From Halichondria panicea (Eukaryota; Porifera; Demospongiae; Suberitida; Halichondriidae): 64,000 bases of DNA. Of this stretch, positions 9,632 to 21,213 are shown piece by piece (within the stretch, counting starts at the first letter, position 1; every line of letters starts with the position of its first letter). The stretch spans positions 5,678,120 through 5,742,119 of the forward strand of contig NC_087389.1 in the NCBI RefSeq assembly GCF_963675165.1. The letters are read 5' to 3'. Both the position numbers and the translations under genes were made by a program. The notes under the pieces are model-generated. The model was given only the letters and a program-made list of their open reading frames with translations. It was not told the DNA's origin and ran no database searches.

Positions 9632-10211
9632 CACTAGCAGTAGCAATTTTCCCAGTGACACACTCTCATACAGACTTGCACACACACCACCATACACACA
9701 CACTACACAATCCCTAATTAAAGGCCCTCCACTTACATAGCGAGCTGCTCGGTCATGTGTGTCAGTTCTCCGGAGAGTGCCCAAAAAGTCTTGTACATCA
9801 TGAGATAGCGGACACAGATATTCTGACCCATAGCATCGGCCCAATCCACCGGCTTCTGGTTCTCCCTGTCCGTGTGGGTGTGTGTGTGTGTGTGTGTGGT
9901 GTGAGCGGTGTGGGTGTGTGTGGGTAGGGGAGTGATACAGCTAGACTTAGAACCTAAAACCAAAAACACGATTGCAGTTATCGTTGCTACAGTAGCTATG
10001 CGATACACACGTTTCAGACTTGAGCAAGCACTTATTACACTAACAGCACACATCCACCCTCCCACTCATACATCCGCTCACTCACCTGTATACAGTCGAG
10101 GTGTCCTCCCTGTGCGGAAAAGTGGGCGGGGGTAAGCAGCAGTATCTATGTCACTTCCGACTGTTCGTTCCTCTTCTTCACCGTCTTGAGAAGCCACTCA
10201 AGGCACTTGGC

Positions 10212-10712
10212 CTGTCATGTGACGAGCACGTATACCATATGAATATCATGTGACAAATAGAATAAGTTATGGATAGTCTAAGTTAGCAAATAATTATTTC
10301 GAAAAGTATAGTGGCTATTTTTATTTCTAAATCTCCCCTAAAATGTAGAGGCCAGTGGTTAGTACCAACCACCACCACCGACCAATGTGGACACATCAAT
10401 AGCAACCTATAACTAGGTATACACACACGCAAGAACAGCTAGTCGGACAATACGTACAATTAGCGTGTGCTACAACAATACACAAACAAACAAACTAACA
10501 ACAACACATTGCTACCAATCAGCACACACTCATCAATACCATATAGCTATTTCAACGGGATACAAAATTAATCTTTTAATCGTGAAAATGCATAATTCAA
10601 GTTATGAGCACTCAAAGTTAGCTATCAAAACAGAACCATGCAGTTTGGATACTCACCAAGGTTGGATAACAACTATTTGAGCGACAATAACTTGCGTACC
10701 ATTCGTCCAATC
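10212..10712. other. Gene-free stretch
   Basis: AT-rich sequence. Around 10400-10560 it matches 12686-12840 (ACACACGCA, AACAGCTAGTCGGACAATACG), so part of it is a local duplicate lying beside dynein fragments. No gene seen. Confidence 0.5.
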
Positions 10713-10803
10713 TCATGTCTTGTTCTCTTCCATCTGTCCCCTCTCATTGATTAGTGTGAGTGTGTCAGCTAGTACATGTACCTCTAGGACCTTGGTCTTG
10801 CCT
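10713..10803 (-). pseudogene. Dynein AAA2 exon scrap
   Basis: Matches the upstream half of the AAA2 exon in the other fragments ([19 protein letters not shown] region), including the following (GT)n intron start. The other half of the exon and its donor are gone. It is an isolated fragment produced by rearrangement. Confidence 0.75.
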
Positions 10804-10979
10804 GGTGTGTGTGTGTCTGTGTGTGGGGTGTGTGTGTGTGTGTGTGTGTGGGTGCCCTAAAATCCTTATCATTACCACAACACCACCATACAATGTTGCT
10901 ATAATTATAAGCAAACAACATGTAGTCCTAAGATATGATGGCTTCTAGAACTTGTATGGTACTTTTTAGGGCTAATATT

Positions 10980-11400
10980 TTCTGGCTAATCTTCGAGACC
11001 CTCGACAATTCCCCGCTATAAGGTGGTATCAATGGTAGATGCTCTTATCTACTCTTGGTGGTATGGAAACTCACATACAAATTATGGTGAGGATTTGAAG
11101 TGGAGAATGGGCTGGGACTAGCTTGCATATACCAGCAGATATACCTGTATAGCTACTAATCTGTCCACTGCATGTATGGAAAGCAGTGTGAAGGCTGAAC
11201 AGCATGCAAGTCTCAGCATAAAGCGTTAATTGGTAGATCCCCAGTGTTCTATGAGTTCCCATAGTCTAGTTCTAGAAGCCATCATTGCTCTTCTTATTTA
11301 TAACTATACTACATGCATGTACATGTATTTATACTATTTGCATAGCAACATTGTATGGTGGTTTGTGGTAATGCAGTGAATGATTTAGCAAGGTCTGTGC
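10980..11400. repeat. Duplicated non-coding block (with 27880-28360)
   Basis: Nearly identical to about 27880-28360. A minus-strand open frame of about 60 codons (11071-11262; also at 28005-28220) is shared by both copies but has no recognisable domain and no splice context, so I treat it as chance. Confidence 0.6.
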
Positions 11401-11406
11401 TAACAT

Positions 11407-11884
11407 AGGGATTGGAAACGGAAGTAGCGTCAGGTGACATTTTAGATTGAATTTGCAGCATGGCACCAGACAGCCTTTGATGTCAATCCGTGTTACGGTT
11501 GCTCAACACGCGGGAAACAATGTTTCATGAATTATGATCACTACAAGATATTCAGAGCCCCCCTAAAACGTCATTCTCATGCCCCCTAATGATGAGCATC
11601 AGTTGGAAAAGAAAAGTACATTTTGACTTTTGTGAAGATAGCTAGAGGTACAAAATGTTCTTCGTCACGCTATGAAGTCTTTATGTACCTAGAATGCTTC
11701 CAATATAGCTAAGACTGTGCAACTCATCGGTGTACTGTGTCCCACCCTATATGGTCTCAAGTGTCAGTTGGAAGTGCAAGTTTTAGTACAAATATAAGTA
11801 GCAGACATTCGAAGGTACTATCTAGCCTAGATACACAGCCTCGATTGCGGATATAATTCGAGGAACTTCCGTTTCCAATCCCTC
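11407..11884. mobile_element. MITE with GGGATTGGAAACGGAAGT ends
   Basis: Termini AGGGATTGGAAACGGAAGT and ACTTCCGTTTCCAATCCCT are inverted repeats. The related block at 28340-28390 has no such sequence at the matching place. About 478 bp; no coding capacity seen. Confidence 0.8.
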
Positions 11885-11904
11885 TCCCTATTCAATCTAT
11901 GGTA

Positions 11905-12001
11905 GCACTCACTGTACCTGTAGTCCTGCCTGCAGCTGTTGGGTCTGTCCTGCCAGACAAGAGCTCTCTTGTATCAGCTCCGGTCCTCCTCACTATCCTG
12001 T
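11905..12001 (-). other. Short exon-like unit, three copies
   Basis: After a CACAG acceptor the frame reads DSEEDRS and then stops, and a GTACAG lies further on. Copies at about 28406-28492 and 45392-45472 keep DSEEDRS and DSDEDRS, so codon changes are mild in this frame. It could be a tiny terminal exon or an alternative longer exon in another frame. Parent gene unknown. Downstream there is a GTGTGGGGGTGTAGG-type repeat (12001-12145). Confidence 0.35.
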
Positions 12002-12145
12002 GAGGGTGTGAGGTGTGTGTGGAGTGTGAGGGTGTGTGGGGGTGTAGGGTGTGTGGAGTGTGTGTGGGGGTGTAGGGTGTGTGAGGTATGTGTTGAGTGT
12101 GAGGGTGTGTGGAGTGTGTGTGGGGGTGTGTGGAGTGTGTGAAGG

Positions 12146-12957
12146 TTACCAATTATATGACAGATTTTCATCAAAAATTCATGGACCAGTAAAAAATAAA
12201 AATTAAGAGGGAGGTTTTAGATGGTTTTAATAGCTGGTTATTTTAGAGGCACGAAATTTTCGAGGTTTTCGAGGATTGACCCAGAAACAGGCAGGCTGGT
12301 AAAAAAATTAAATTAAAAGGGACATCGAGTTTTTAGACAGTTTCTGCACGTAGAGAAGTTGTTAGGCTTCCCTGAACATGTTGTGGTAACTAATAAGCCT
12401 TATAAGGAAGTAACAGTAGTTGTTGGGTTCACAAAAGGGACTCATGAAACTTGTAGCTTGTAAAACAGGGAAGCTAAAGCTGCACCAAATAGCAGTGTGT
12501 GCTGACTGGAGGTCAGAGGTCAAGTGTAGCCTACAACCAAATTGAGTTGATTAAAGTATCAAGTCTCCAATGGATACAATAGATACATGTACAATGGAGA
12601 CACAAGGCTAACAACCAAAAGAGTCTGTTTTTACCCAGCGTATACGCTACATTAGAGACAAGTTGTCCTAGGAACAAGCAATGCAATAGCAACCTATAAC
12701 TAGGTATACACACACGCATGAACAGCTAGTCGGACAATACGCACAATTAGCGTGTGCTACAACAATACACAAACAAACAAACTAACAACAACACATTGCT
12801 ACCAATCAGCACACACTCATCAATACCATATAGCTATTTCAAAGGGAGATTTGACAAAAATTACAGGCTACCAAAAACAGCTGAATTGTTGAAAAGCTAT
12901 AGCCTTGTGCTTTTGTTACAATAGAGCGCAACTATATATGCACACGCTTAGGCTCAC
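12146..12957. other. Gene-free stretch with relict MITE
   Basis: About 12190-12370 is a degraded relative of the CCGTATAGCTGGTTATTTT MITE at 45920-46216 (GGTTATTTTAGAGGCACGAAA, CGAGGTTTTCGAGGATTGAC). Similar relics are at 28590-28740 and 48030-48190. The rest is duplicated AT-rich DNA. Confidence 0.6.
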
Positions 12958-13145
12958 CTGAATGTGTTGGCTACCACACCATCAGTCCACTCGTGTGACA
13001 CAGGGTACCAAACAGTTGACCCTTAGTGACAGCCTTGGGGTTGATGACTCTATAACCTGTCTTGTTCTCTTCCATCTGTCCCCTCTCATTGATTAGTGTG
13101 AGTGTGTCAGCTAGTACATGTACCTCTAGGACCTTGGTCTTGCCT

Positions 13146-13187
<42 letters not shown>

Positions 13188-13995
13188 GGGGGGGTTACTA
13201 CGGTAGATGAATAGCAATGGTATTGTACATAGGAGGGAGGTTGTTAAACACTTTAAATTCCACTACAACATGACCTTATAAAGTACAAGTGGTACTGGGG
13301 CTCCTTAAACGGCCATAACTTTAGTTGCCATTTCAAATTTTGAGGGATTTTCTGAAAGCTATGAATCCAAAATTTGGTAGGGGAATAGTTAGATCGCAAA
13401 GATTTTTTACTGGCAAAATATTCTAGCCATACGGTAGGCCTCTCCTAGCTTATAGTACCATACCTTGGGTAGGTTGACGTCCATGATGGATCTGAGCAGT
13501 AACACGTCTTCATGTTCGTTAGGGTACTTCAGTTTCAGATGACCGGCTGCCACCAACACTGACTGGACTGCACGCATGCCTACAGTGTACAATAGTGAGT
13601 AGGTCGAGTATACAGTACAGTGAGTTGTACCCACCATAGTCAGAATGGAGTTGGCTGGAGAGTTGCTCTGAACACAGTCGATAGGTCATAACAATCTTGA
13701 CGGCCAGATTACGAGCATCCATAAAACCATAAGAGTAGAGAGAGATCTCTCCAATCATGGCATAGTCTGGCACCATCATGGCCACTGTACGAAACAACAC
13801 CTACAGAGAGAAATATTGAAATGCATAGAGGCTAAATAGAAAGCACCGATAGTTACCTTTAGATTGTCTGGTAGTTCAGAGCGGCCAGCATAACCTGGGT
13901 TCATGGTTCATGGTGATGCAGACAAAGCACGATGGACGCAGGTTCAGAGTAGTGCCCTCAAATACAAATGTCTTTAGATGAGTTTTCACTGCTCT
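12958..13995 (-). pseudogene. Dynein heavy chain fragment, copy 2
   Basis: Exons 13857-about 13995, 13635-13800, 13464-13579 and 12958-13143 correspond to the first four of copy 1. The [12 protein letters not shown] exon is absent. It shares the 7-base duplication after ITMN with copies 1 and 3. Its own lesion is a 7-base deletion in the GQLFGQFDP region (near 13006). The intron between the 13464 and 13635 exons is only 55 bp and lacks the Mutator-like MITE seen in copy 1. Confidence 0.85.
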
Positions 13996-14080
13996 CAAGA
14001 TGGACAAATGTATAGAGTAATTATAGGGATTGTTGAACAGCCATAATAATTATAATTTTTTTTTATATAAAATTATACTA

Positions 14081-14420
14081 CCGTAAGACCTCGATTTAAG
14101 GCGACCCTCCAAATATGCGACATATGGGAGCTTCAGCAATTTTCTGATCTCTAAAAGTAGCTACGTTGATAATTATTTTATAATGTCGCGTTCTAAATAG
14201 AGGTATAAAAATGTAGCCACTCCCTAGCCTCGATTGTAGCCTACTGGAAAATCAGTTTTTTTAAGCGGCCTGAAATCGAGGCAAGTAGACTCTGTAAAGA
14301 TACCTCCAATTAGATGAGACCCTCTAAATATGCGACACCAGGGCTTCAATATAATTTTTCAACCTCCAAAAGATGCGACCTCTGGCTTCGTAATTATTAA
14401 AAAGTGTCGCGATCTTATGG
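14081..14420. mobile_element. MITE, CCGTAAGACCTCGATTT family, copy 2
   Basis: Same position and ends as the 2139-2489 element, with TA on both sides. The right arm has lost the TTTAAATC stretch (GTGTCGCGATCTTATGG). Confidence 0.8.
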
Positions 14421-14702
14421 TATGAACCTACAGCATTCTCTAGGATGCTCCTCTCCTGGTCCTCCACTGACTTGTGATAGAGCTACTCACCACACAGCCT
14501 CATCTGACAACACACCTGAAACAAGGGACAACAATTTGTTATAATTATGTTGGAGAACAATAAATACTGTAATAGTGCTGCTCACAAGCATCACTTACAG
14601 GAAGATAGACTCTTTAAGCCTGCACTCAGTATTGTATTCATTCTTGCTTTGAATCTCTTTAGTTTCTGATCCTCGTGGCACCATCAAAGCAGAACTCAAA
14701 AG

Positions 14703-14797
14703 TAGTGAGGGAGGGGGAGGGGCTGGTGTTTTATTCATTTCCCTTTAGCCTATGAAAGGAAATGAATAAAACACCAGCCCCGCCCCCTCCCACTAAT
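14703..14797. repeat. G/C-rich foldback element, copy 2
   Basis: Same inverted repeat as 2784-2876 with a few substitutions, in the same place relative to the dynein fragment and the coiled-coil exon remnants. Confidence 0.8.
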
Positions 14798-14977
14798 TAA
14801 TTGTCTCTCAAGAACTTATGACAATGACAATTTATAGCACCAATAGAACAACAGACAAATAGTAATAATTAATGTCCAAAATTGTAGACCACAGTCAATA
14901 ATTGTATCAAATTATCATTTGAGGACAACACAATGAATGAGGTATAATTATACAAAAACAAAGTGTGTAAATTATGT

Positions 14978-15058
14978 TCAGTTCAAGTCCAAGAAGCAGC
15001 TGTCACAGACTCTGACCAACTTCTTTGAGGAGGGCAGCTGGGTGCTTTGTGAAGTGCA
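14978..15058 (-). CDS. EEA1-type FYVE finger, terminal exon
   Basis: After a CCAACAG acceptor the exon reads CTSQSTQLPSSKK, LVRVCDSCFLDLN and stops. The spacing C...LPSSKK-VRVCD-C-DL-stop is the last part of a FYVE zinc finger and matches, from memory, the C-terminus of early endosome antigen 1, which binds PI3P on early endosomes. The two final zinc ligands (RVCDSC) are intact. Upstream exons carrying the R(R/K)HHCR motif were not found nearby; a (GT)n tract precedes it. A second copy at 27303-27381 has a 2-base deletion. Confidence 0.7.
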   Translation of the reverse strand, partial: CTSQSTQLPSSKKLVRVCDSCFLDLN

Positions 15059-15392
15059 CTGTTGGCAAAATATAATCCTGCGTGTGTGTGTGTGTGTGTG
15101 TGGCTAAATCTGACCTTGAGGGAGGCTTACAAAACAAGAAAACAAGAAAACAAGAGTCTCAATTAAAGTGGATTAATCAATACATGTATAGGTACAGTGT
15201 AGGCAGGCCTTCATACTTGTGTACTAAGCAAAGCAATTAGTGAAGGAGCTTGTACATAACTTGTTACAAATGATCTAATTTCAACCACTTTTGGAAAGCT
15301 ATATAAAAGGAGCATTGTTTAACGTTACACACACATGTACATTAATAAAGAGCCCTAAACTGAGCTACTACAATTAAAACAACTATCATCAC

Positions 15393-15890
15393 CTGACAGC
15401 AACTCCCTGGTGGTGTAGAGGGAGCGAAATGGTTCCTCTGGTGGATCTCTCTTACTCTCCTCCATCCTGAGTTGAGTGACAGTCGTCCATTCGGCTGCTA
15501 GATGGTGGTCACTGTGAAGGTCACTCTAGGTCAAATGAACACGACTGTCTTTATATAATTAAGATGTGACTGATTTTAGGGGGCTCACTCTCGAGTAGTG
15601 GTTCTCTCCACGTCTCCTCAATCTGATGGAGGCTCAGGTTGTCTTGGTGAAGTTTCTCCTCACCCACACCCTCTGGTAATGGCAGCTCGTATGTAGGTAC
15701 CTCAATGTCCACCACTGGAAACCTGCACACGAGGATCACATGATCATTACTATACATACAGACATTGAAGAAACGTACACACAACATAGAATGTTTAGGG
15801 TAGGTGTGATTGTGCTATAATGAAGGAGCTGCTTTCACCTGTCTTTTCTCCAGGCCTTGTCCACAACTCTCTCTCCAGGAGCCCAGAATT
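15393..15890 (-). CDS. Exons of an unrecognised gene
   Basis: Three exon-like pieces with GT/AG edges: one ending at about 15839 (APGERVVDKAWRKD in the frame that joins the next exon), 15589-15722 (FPVVDIEVPTYELPLPEG, LHQIEETWREPLLE) and 15393-15466. The last could read MEESKRDPPEEPFRSLYTT as an independent start or a different frame if spliced. They lie just upstream of the FYVE exon on the same strand and might belong to it, but phase does not prove this. No domain recognised. Confidence 0.45.
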
Positions 15891-16185
15891 ACGGTGTGCA
15901 TAAGACAACTTACTGTCCATGTGTTCAGTCCTGTTTTGAGATTTGAAGGTGTCTTTGACTAAAAAGTAATATTGAAACATCCTTTCAACTCCTAATCAGA
16001 GTTGATTGTGTGGGTGTTAACGTTGCTAAGTACGTGTACATACTGTGCATGCTCAGTTCAACTTTTCACATTCTACCACAACAATGTATTGTAAAAAGCA
16101 CAGCATCAATAATAAGCTCACACATTATAATTACAGAGACACAAACAACATCAAAGTAAAGAACAGTTAATTATCAGTTTCAGTT

Positions 16186-18408
16186 TCAGTTTCGGTCTGT
16201 ATTGTCTACAATGAATCTACAAATGTCTGTAGCAGTGTCTCCTCTTCTCAGTCCTATGGTAATTTCCACCAAGGCCCTAAAGGTAGCTCTGGAAGGATTC
16301 ACTCTTTGCCACACTCTCAATGCATGAGCCACTCCAGCTTGATTGCTACAACGACGTGTGACATCAGTTACACCATCACGGTCGGCTGAGTTGAGGTTGA
16401 GTCGATCGAGCAGGTTTGGAGTTGTGGATTGATTCACTGCATGAAGAAATAAAGACATCACTAAAATGACAATTTAATGTAAATACAATTTTCGTGGTAG
16501 TCTATATCAATCACTATAAAAATGGCGAATAAAAAAAAAGCACAAACAGTTACCTGTGATGCTGTCAGCCAAATTGATGAGCTCCACTGTGGGCTTTTTG
16601 AGACCATCTGACAGGAGACTCCATGTTACATGTTGTGTACTCAGGAGCTTGGCCAACATTTCACGCAAGGACGACACAATATCGCCACGATGCTTGCTAT
16701 CGATGTTGGTGAGATCAGGATAACTGAGACCTAGAGCCAATCCCAGATCGAACCAATGAGGGCTGGCACTTTTAAGTTTCTCGTAAACATGTTGTAGATC
16801 GTAAATTGTCAAAGCCTGTACAAAACAACAATCTCAACAGGTTTCATTTGGTGGGGATTTCATTATAGTGATGGTTCATTGCCACTCGGAAATACCTTCT
16901 AGAGGAAACTCAATGGGAATACAATTGAGGGGTTCTGGTGAACAATATTCTTAACAGGGCAGATATAGTAATGAATTCCTGGGGTCACGAACCCTCTAAA
17001 TATATACATATCATCAACACCCTAATATCATACACGTGCACCATTTGCTCCCCTTGCCAAAATGTCAGGAGGATAAGTAGATACAAGATTTAGAGTACTG
17101 CCTACCTTGTGCACGTTCAGTAGGTGAGGAAATTTCTCTGCGATTAGAACGATGTCACTCTCAGGGATTTCTTGATCTAGTTGTTGGTCCCTCACTCCAG
17201 TCTTCTTACACACATCTTCCATTACTGTAACAGAGGACAATTCACCTGAACATAACAAAGAAAAACAAGTAAAAATATTGGGTCAAAAAGTAATTATTCG
17301 CGACATATATAATACTATATATATTATAAGCGACATAACAGCAACCAATGGAGATTTTTTAGGACACTGTTAAGTCTGAGTTGGCGCTTACAATTACAGT
17401 GCAGCATCCATGCAGCTTATAGAGAGTAGATTACCACAACTGTGTGAGTGGCTGTACTTAAATGTTGATAATTATCTTTTGATTGAAACCTTTCTAAGAA
17501 ATGGTGCTGATACCATTGTGTAGGTGAATGACCAAACTACAAAAATGTTTCTATGGAAACACGAGGTGGTGGGTTTGGGGGGATTAATAAGAACAACAGC
17601 AAATTGTTATAGTGGGTATAATCGACTAACCTTAAACAGCTAAGGTCTCAGACTTACATAAGTTAAATGGTTTAGGTATCCTTTATGGGTCTACAAATGT
17701 CCACAGTGTATATAATTCATGATTTACTGGTTTTTAGGTATACTTTTGGTTAGAGTAAGAAAAATTAATAGCTTCTATAATATTATAGCTTTCAAATGTC
17801 TGTAAGTAAGTTCACAGATAAAGGGGCTACATACCGGAGTATTGCTGATCACTCTTTCTCTCAGTCTTCATAAGAGTATCTCCCGTAGCAGAGGATGGTT
17901 TTCCTAATTGAAGGGAAACATAATTATAATAATTGTTACAGTAATGAAAGCACCGCGGGTGCTGATGCCTCGGTGGAGGTGCCAACGCTACAAAACATAA
18001 AGCTGCTAATAGCATTAATGAATTTGCTGCATGCAGGCAGAATCCAGAGCAGAGTCCAAAATCACAGGGAAACTCAAAGAGTGCATGGGTAATCATCGAC
18101 CACGATTGTTTAAGTATAAGATTAATGGCAGCATCAGCAGAGCCTTGCAGCTCTCTTCTCACTCTTGCAGCTACCAATAGCTAGCGTTCTAGTGCAAGCT
18201 AACTACTAAGTAGAGTAGCAACACTCGGTGAACAAGTTTGGCTTATACGTGCTCTTCTGAAAAGGCTGTGATCGTATTCCAAGTAAGCAAAACTAGGCAT
18301 AATTCGAGAACGAAGCAGTATTTTGCAAATCCATGAATTTAAATCCAAGAGAGCATGACTATAGAAACTGTTACTTGCACTGGATCGATCCTTGAGCAGC
18401 TGTAGCAG

Positions 18409-18484
<76 letters not shown>

Positions 18485-21213
18485 ACTGTACGTATATACC
18501 TCGCTTGCACATAATGACCAAGTAAAATAACTTATCCACTATACATGGAACCCCAACAGACATTCCTTACTGGTATATTGATTACTCATTCTCATCTTCT
18601 TACACACAGGTTCCATTACAGGGGACGATGGGCCTGAGGGGGATAATACAATGATACGAAAATACTTTGTTATACTAATATAGTACACAAATATAAAAGC
18701 TGCAAATATTTACGTATAGTGCTACATAACTACCGGAGTATTGCAGCTGATCTCTCTTTCTTTCAGTATCCATATCTCTCGTAACAGAGGAGGCTTCACC
18801 TATAACAAAAGGAAACAAAATATTGCTGAACACTGCACCTACCAGAACTTTCGATAAACTGTAATTATAGTTGCAATTTACATGAAGGCAAAAACAGTAT
18901 GACTATTCAGTATCGTAATCTAATAAGTGATAGTAAAGCAATGTATGTCATGTACTTACCAGATTGTTGCTGCTGATCACTCAATGTCATCTTTGTACAC
19001 ATGTCTCCCGTAACAGAGGATGATGCACCTAATTGAGGGGGAAAACAAAAAGGTAACTTTCAATTTTAAAAAACGACTGTACTCACCAGAACCTTCGCTA
19101 TTGTCCAGCCAGATTCTATGTTCATCACTGAGCTCTCCCCACACACGTGTCTGAAGGGAGCACTTCCAAAACTTACAGCCACTCCATTCGATCACATCAG
19201 CAAGGTGCAATTTGCCAGTGCTCTTCTTGCATGGGCAAAAGATGGCTGTCTTGGGTGTGTCGTTGTTGTAATGCAACACTGCACACGACAATTTAATGCT
19301 GTGCAAAATTTCGTTTCGAATCATAGGGCATACTTCATTGCGAAGAGAAACAGGGACGTCGATATACACTTCCATATATGAGAAGGAGTCGATCAGAGTC
19401 ACGGTACACGGGAGATCGGAGATTTCATACTGGATACAATTTTTAGCAAAAATGCTTGTTTCGCCTGAAGGGAGCAAAACTTTCCAGCCCACCCTCTTGA
19501 TCACGTCCACAACTAGACAGCAAAAGACTCCAGAGCGAATACACCCACTACGAAAGTAGATAGCGAGGGGCGCTATTGTGAAGGAGGAACGGATTTTATC
19601 TAGCTCAGCAGGTGGGATGGATTTGAGTAGAGATGGCATGAAGAACTCGGCTTGGTGGAGAGTGGACTCCACTAGTGGAATGGGAGCAATCACGAGAAGC
19701 TCTTTCATGATCAACAGCATATCTTCTGGAGAAAAGATGCCTTTAACGTAATGCTTCTCAAAGAATCGTAGGAACTTTAAATTGATTATGCCTTCGTCTC
19801 GAAATCTCTTCCATTCGGCCTCGATCCCTCTTGTACTTAGAGTAGAGCGTGATTTGACTTCAGCATTCCTCAGGGAGATGGCGTGCTGTGAGAGCTCGGT
19901 GATCTTGTCTAGTGGAATCTGGGCATCCACAAACACTGTGTTGGGGAGAATGGAGGGATAGTAGTGCGCTATACACACGTTGTCAAAGAAGACCAGAGCA
20001 GCTTCAAGATCTTGGAGCGCATAACGAAATCGAGTGGCTAATCGAAGACATTCTTCAATGCCTAGTACACCTCGCTCGAGACTGGCAGATAAACTCTGGA
20101 GAAGTGAATCCAAGAAGGACCACCAGATGGGCATTTTGACTTGTAGCGGAATAGAACGCTCAATAGCTATTCTAATCCTATTGGCAGTGGCCAGTGAATC
20201 GTCATTTCGGCTGATTGTGTTGAGATCAAAAATCAGATTGTTAAACGCAAGATCGTTGTACACTAATAGCTTCTTGATATCGGGTGGCAGCATGTCGAGA
20301 ATCTCTTGATTCCTCTTGCTAAGAGTATCCAAGCTCTTGAGCTGATCCAAGAATGTGCCCACAAAGATCATTTTTGGCTTCTTGTCTTGTGAGGTATGGG
20401 ACTCAATGGATCGAATGAGACTCTGAAGTGTCTCCCCGAGGGTCATGTGAGATGCATGAGGACTACCAACAAGTTGCCCATCCTTGTAGTACTCGTCAGA
20501 AGGGAAACTGGAGAGTTCGTCAATCAAACGCAGGACTATCAACGCCACCGAAATGTGCTTGATGAAGAGAGGGCTGATGTCGTGGAATTGGGGTTGTCCG
20601 CCACAGTCGGTAACGTACACCCAGTTGGAATCAAACAGTTCTCCTTCTTGCTGGTAACTGCTCGACAGTTGGTCAGTTCCCTGTGTGGCTGGCTTCAGCT
20701 CTTCTGCCACACCACTCACTACACTCGCTATCACTTCATCGATGGCTTCGTCCAACTTTGCAGAGCCAGAAATTTCATCGGAATCGTTGCTCGAACTGCA
20801 ATCAGAAAATGGCTCATCGGAATCAGAAAGTTGCTCATCGGAACCAGATATCGATCTTGGCTCGGTTGTGGTCATCTTCTTCAAGCTTTCGGCAACCCTT
20901 GATGCCGTAGATGGATCAGTGCTTTCTTTTGGTAGCTTGGCGATGATTTGAGCTAGTAGATTGCGCAGTTTTGACTGAGACATCTCTTCCCAGCCTCTTC
21001 CAGTTGACCTGAATTTTGCGTTGGACACAGGTCGAATGCGTACTGGCTTTTCCATACAAGGAGTGCTGTCTCGCTGCAGTGGAGGGGGCTTGTTAGTTAG
21101 CAGGTGCTTGAGGTTGGTCTTCCCTGTTCCCGCCGGTCCAAACACGAGCATGTTGACAATGTTGACCAAGACGTGTCCGTGCTTCATCCCCTCATCAAAC
21201 AACCGCTTAGATT
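16186..21213 (-). CDS. ROC/COR-like GTPase with two Death domains
   Basis: The large exon 19087-21213 carries a P-loop (FGPAGTGKTNLKHLL), a Ser/Asp-rich insert (SDSDEPFSDCSSSNDSDE), a switch motif (VTDCGGQPQF) and VGTFLDQLKS in place of the usual ROC GTHLDQ. The rest resembles a COR dimerisation region (WWSFLDSLLQSL, LEAALVFFDN). Mini-exons at 18960-19028, 18734-18799, 18571-18633 and 17835-17903 form a linker; 17106-17245 starts the Death region (QLDQEIPESDIVLIAEKF). 16554-16815 encodes a Death domain (WFDLGLALGLSYPDL) and 16186-16436 a second (ALRVWQRVNPSRATFRAL) ending DNTDRN*. All edges are GT/AG and phases agree. A likely acceptor at 21214 means the N-terminus may lie in an unseen exon; otherwise an ATG at 21322 is available. 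No LRRs seen. Probably a cytosolic signalling switch of the MFHAS1/DAPK/LRRK type; function is inference. Confidence 0.8.
17835..19028 (-). repeat. Row of homologous phase-1 mini-exons
   Basis: Four exons of 63-69 bp share the pattern G-x-x-SS-(V/A)T-x-D...(S/R)DQQ-x-x-SG, each entered and left in phase 1: ASSSVTGDM...SDQQQQSG, EASSVTRDMD...DQLQYSG, PSSPVMEPVCKKMRM and KPSSATGDT...SDQQYSG. The end of the GTPase exon (NSEGSG) and start of the 17106-17245 exon (ELSSVTVMEDVCKKTG) are related to them. They arose by exon duplication and any can be skipped without changing frame. Confidence 0.85.
18417..18477. repeat. (CA)n microsatellite in the ROC/COR-Death gene
   Basis: About 60 bp of nearly pure CA within an intron between mini-exons. 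Confidence 0.95.

Larger units (their letters stand above)
7599..10211 (-). pseudogene. Synphilin-1-like ankyrin/coiled-coil gene, copy 1
   Basis: Minus-strand exons in protein order: 10086-10211 (CLEWLLKTVKKRNEQ...TPAHF, ankyrin repeat), 9737-about 9880 (ENQKPVDWADAMGQN, ICVRYL, ALSGELTHM), 9209-about 9413 (proline-rich, PEPPTTPKRSS), 8346-8475 (FSPLTPII), 7959-8005 (ADSKSERSSRSQRH) and 7599-7789 (C-terminal tail). The C-RYL...ET pattern after an ankyrin repeat resembles, from memory, the ankyrin/coiled-coil junction of synphilin-1 (SNCAIP). Lesions: TAG within the first ankyrin exon, its neighbour eroded by a CA microsatellite, the coiled-coil exon missing altogether, and a roughly 26-base deletion in the last exon. 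Best read as a dead copy; family name moderately sure. Confidence 0.65.

Noticed and set aside
11071-11262. 63-codon frame repeated at 28005-28220
   Set aside because: Conservation is explained by the recent duplication of the whole block; no splice context or domain.
19118-20951. Plus-strand frames of 69-168 codons opposite the GTPase exon
   Set aside because: They are antisense shadows of the 19087-21213 coding exon.
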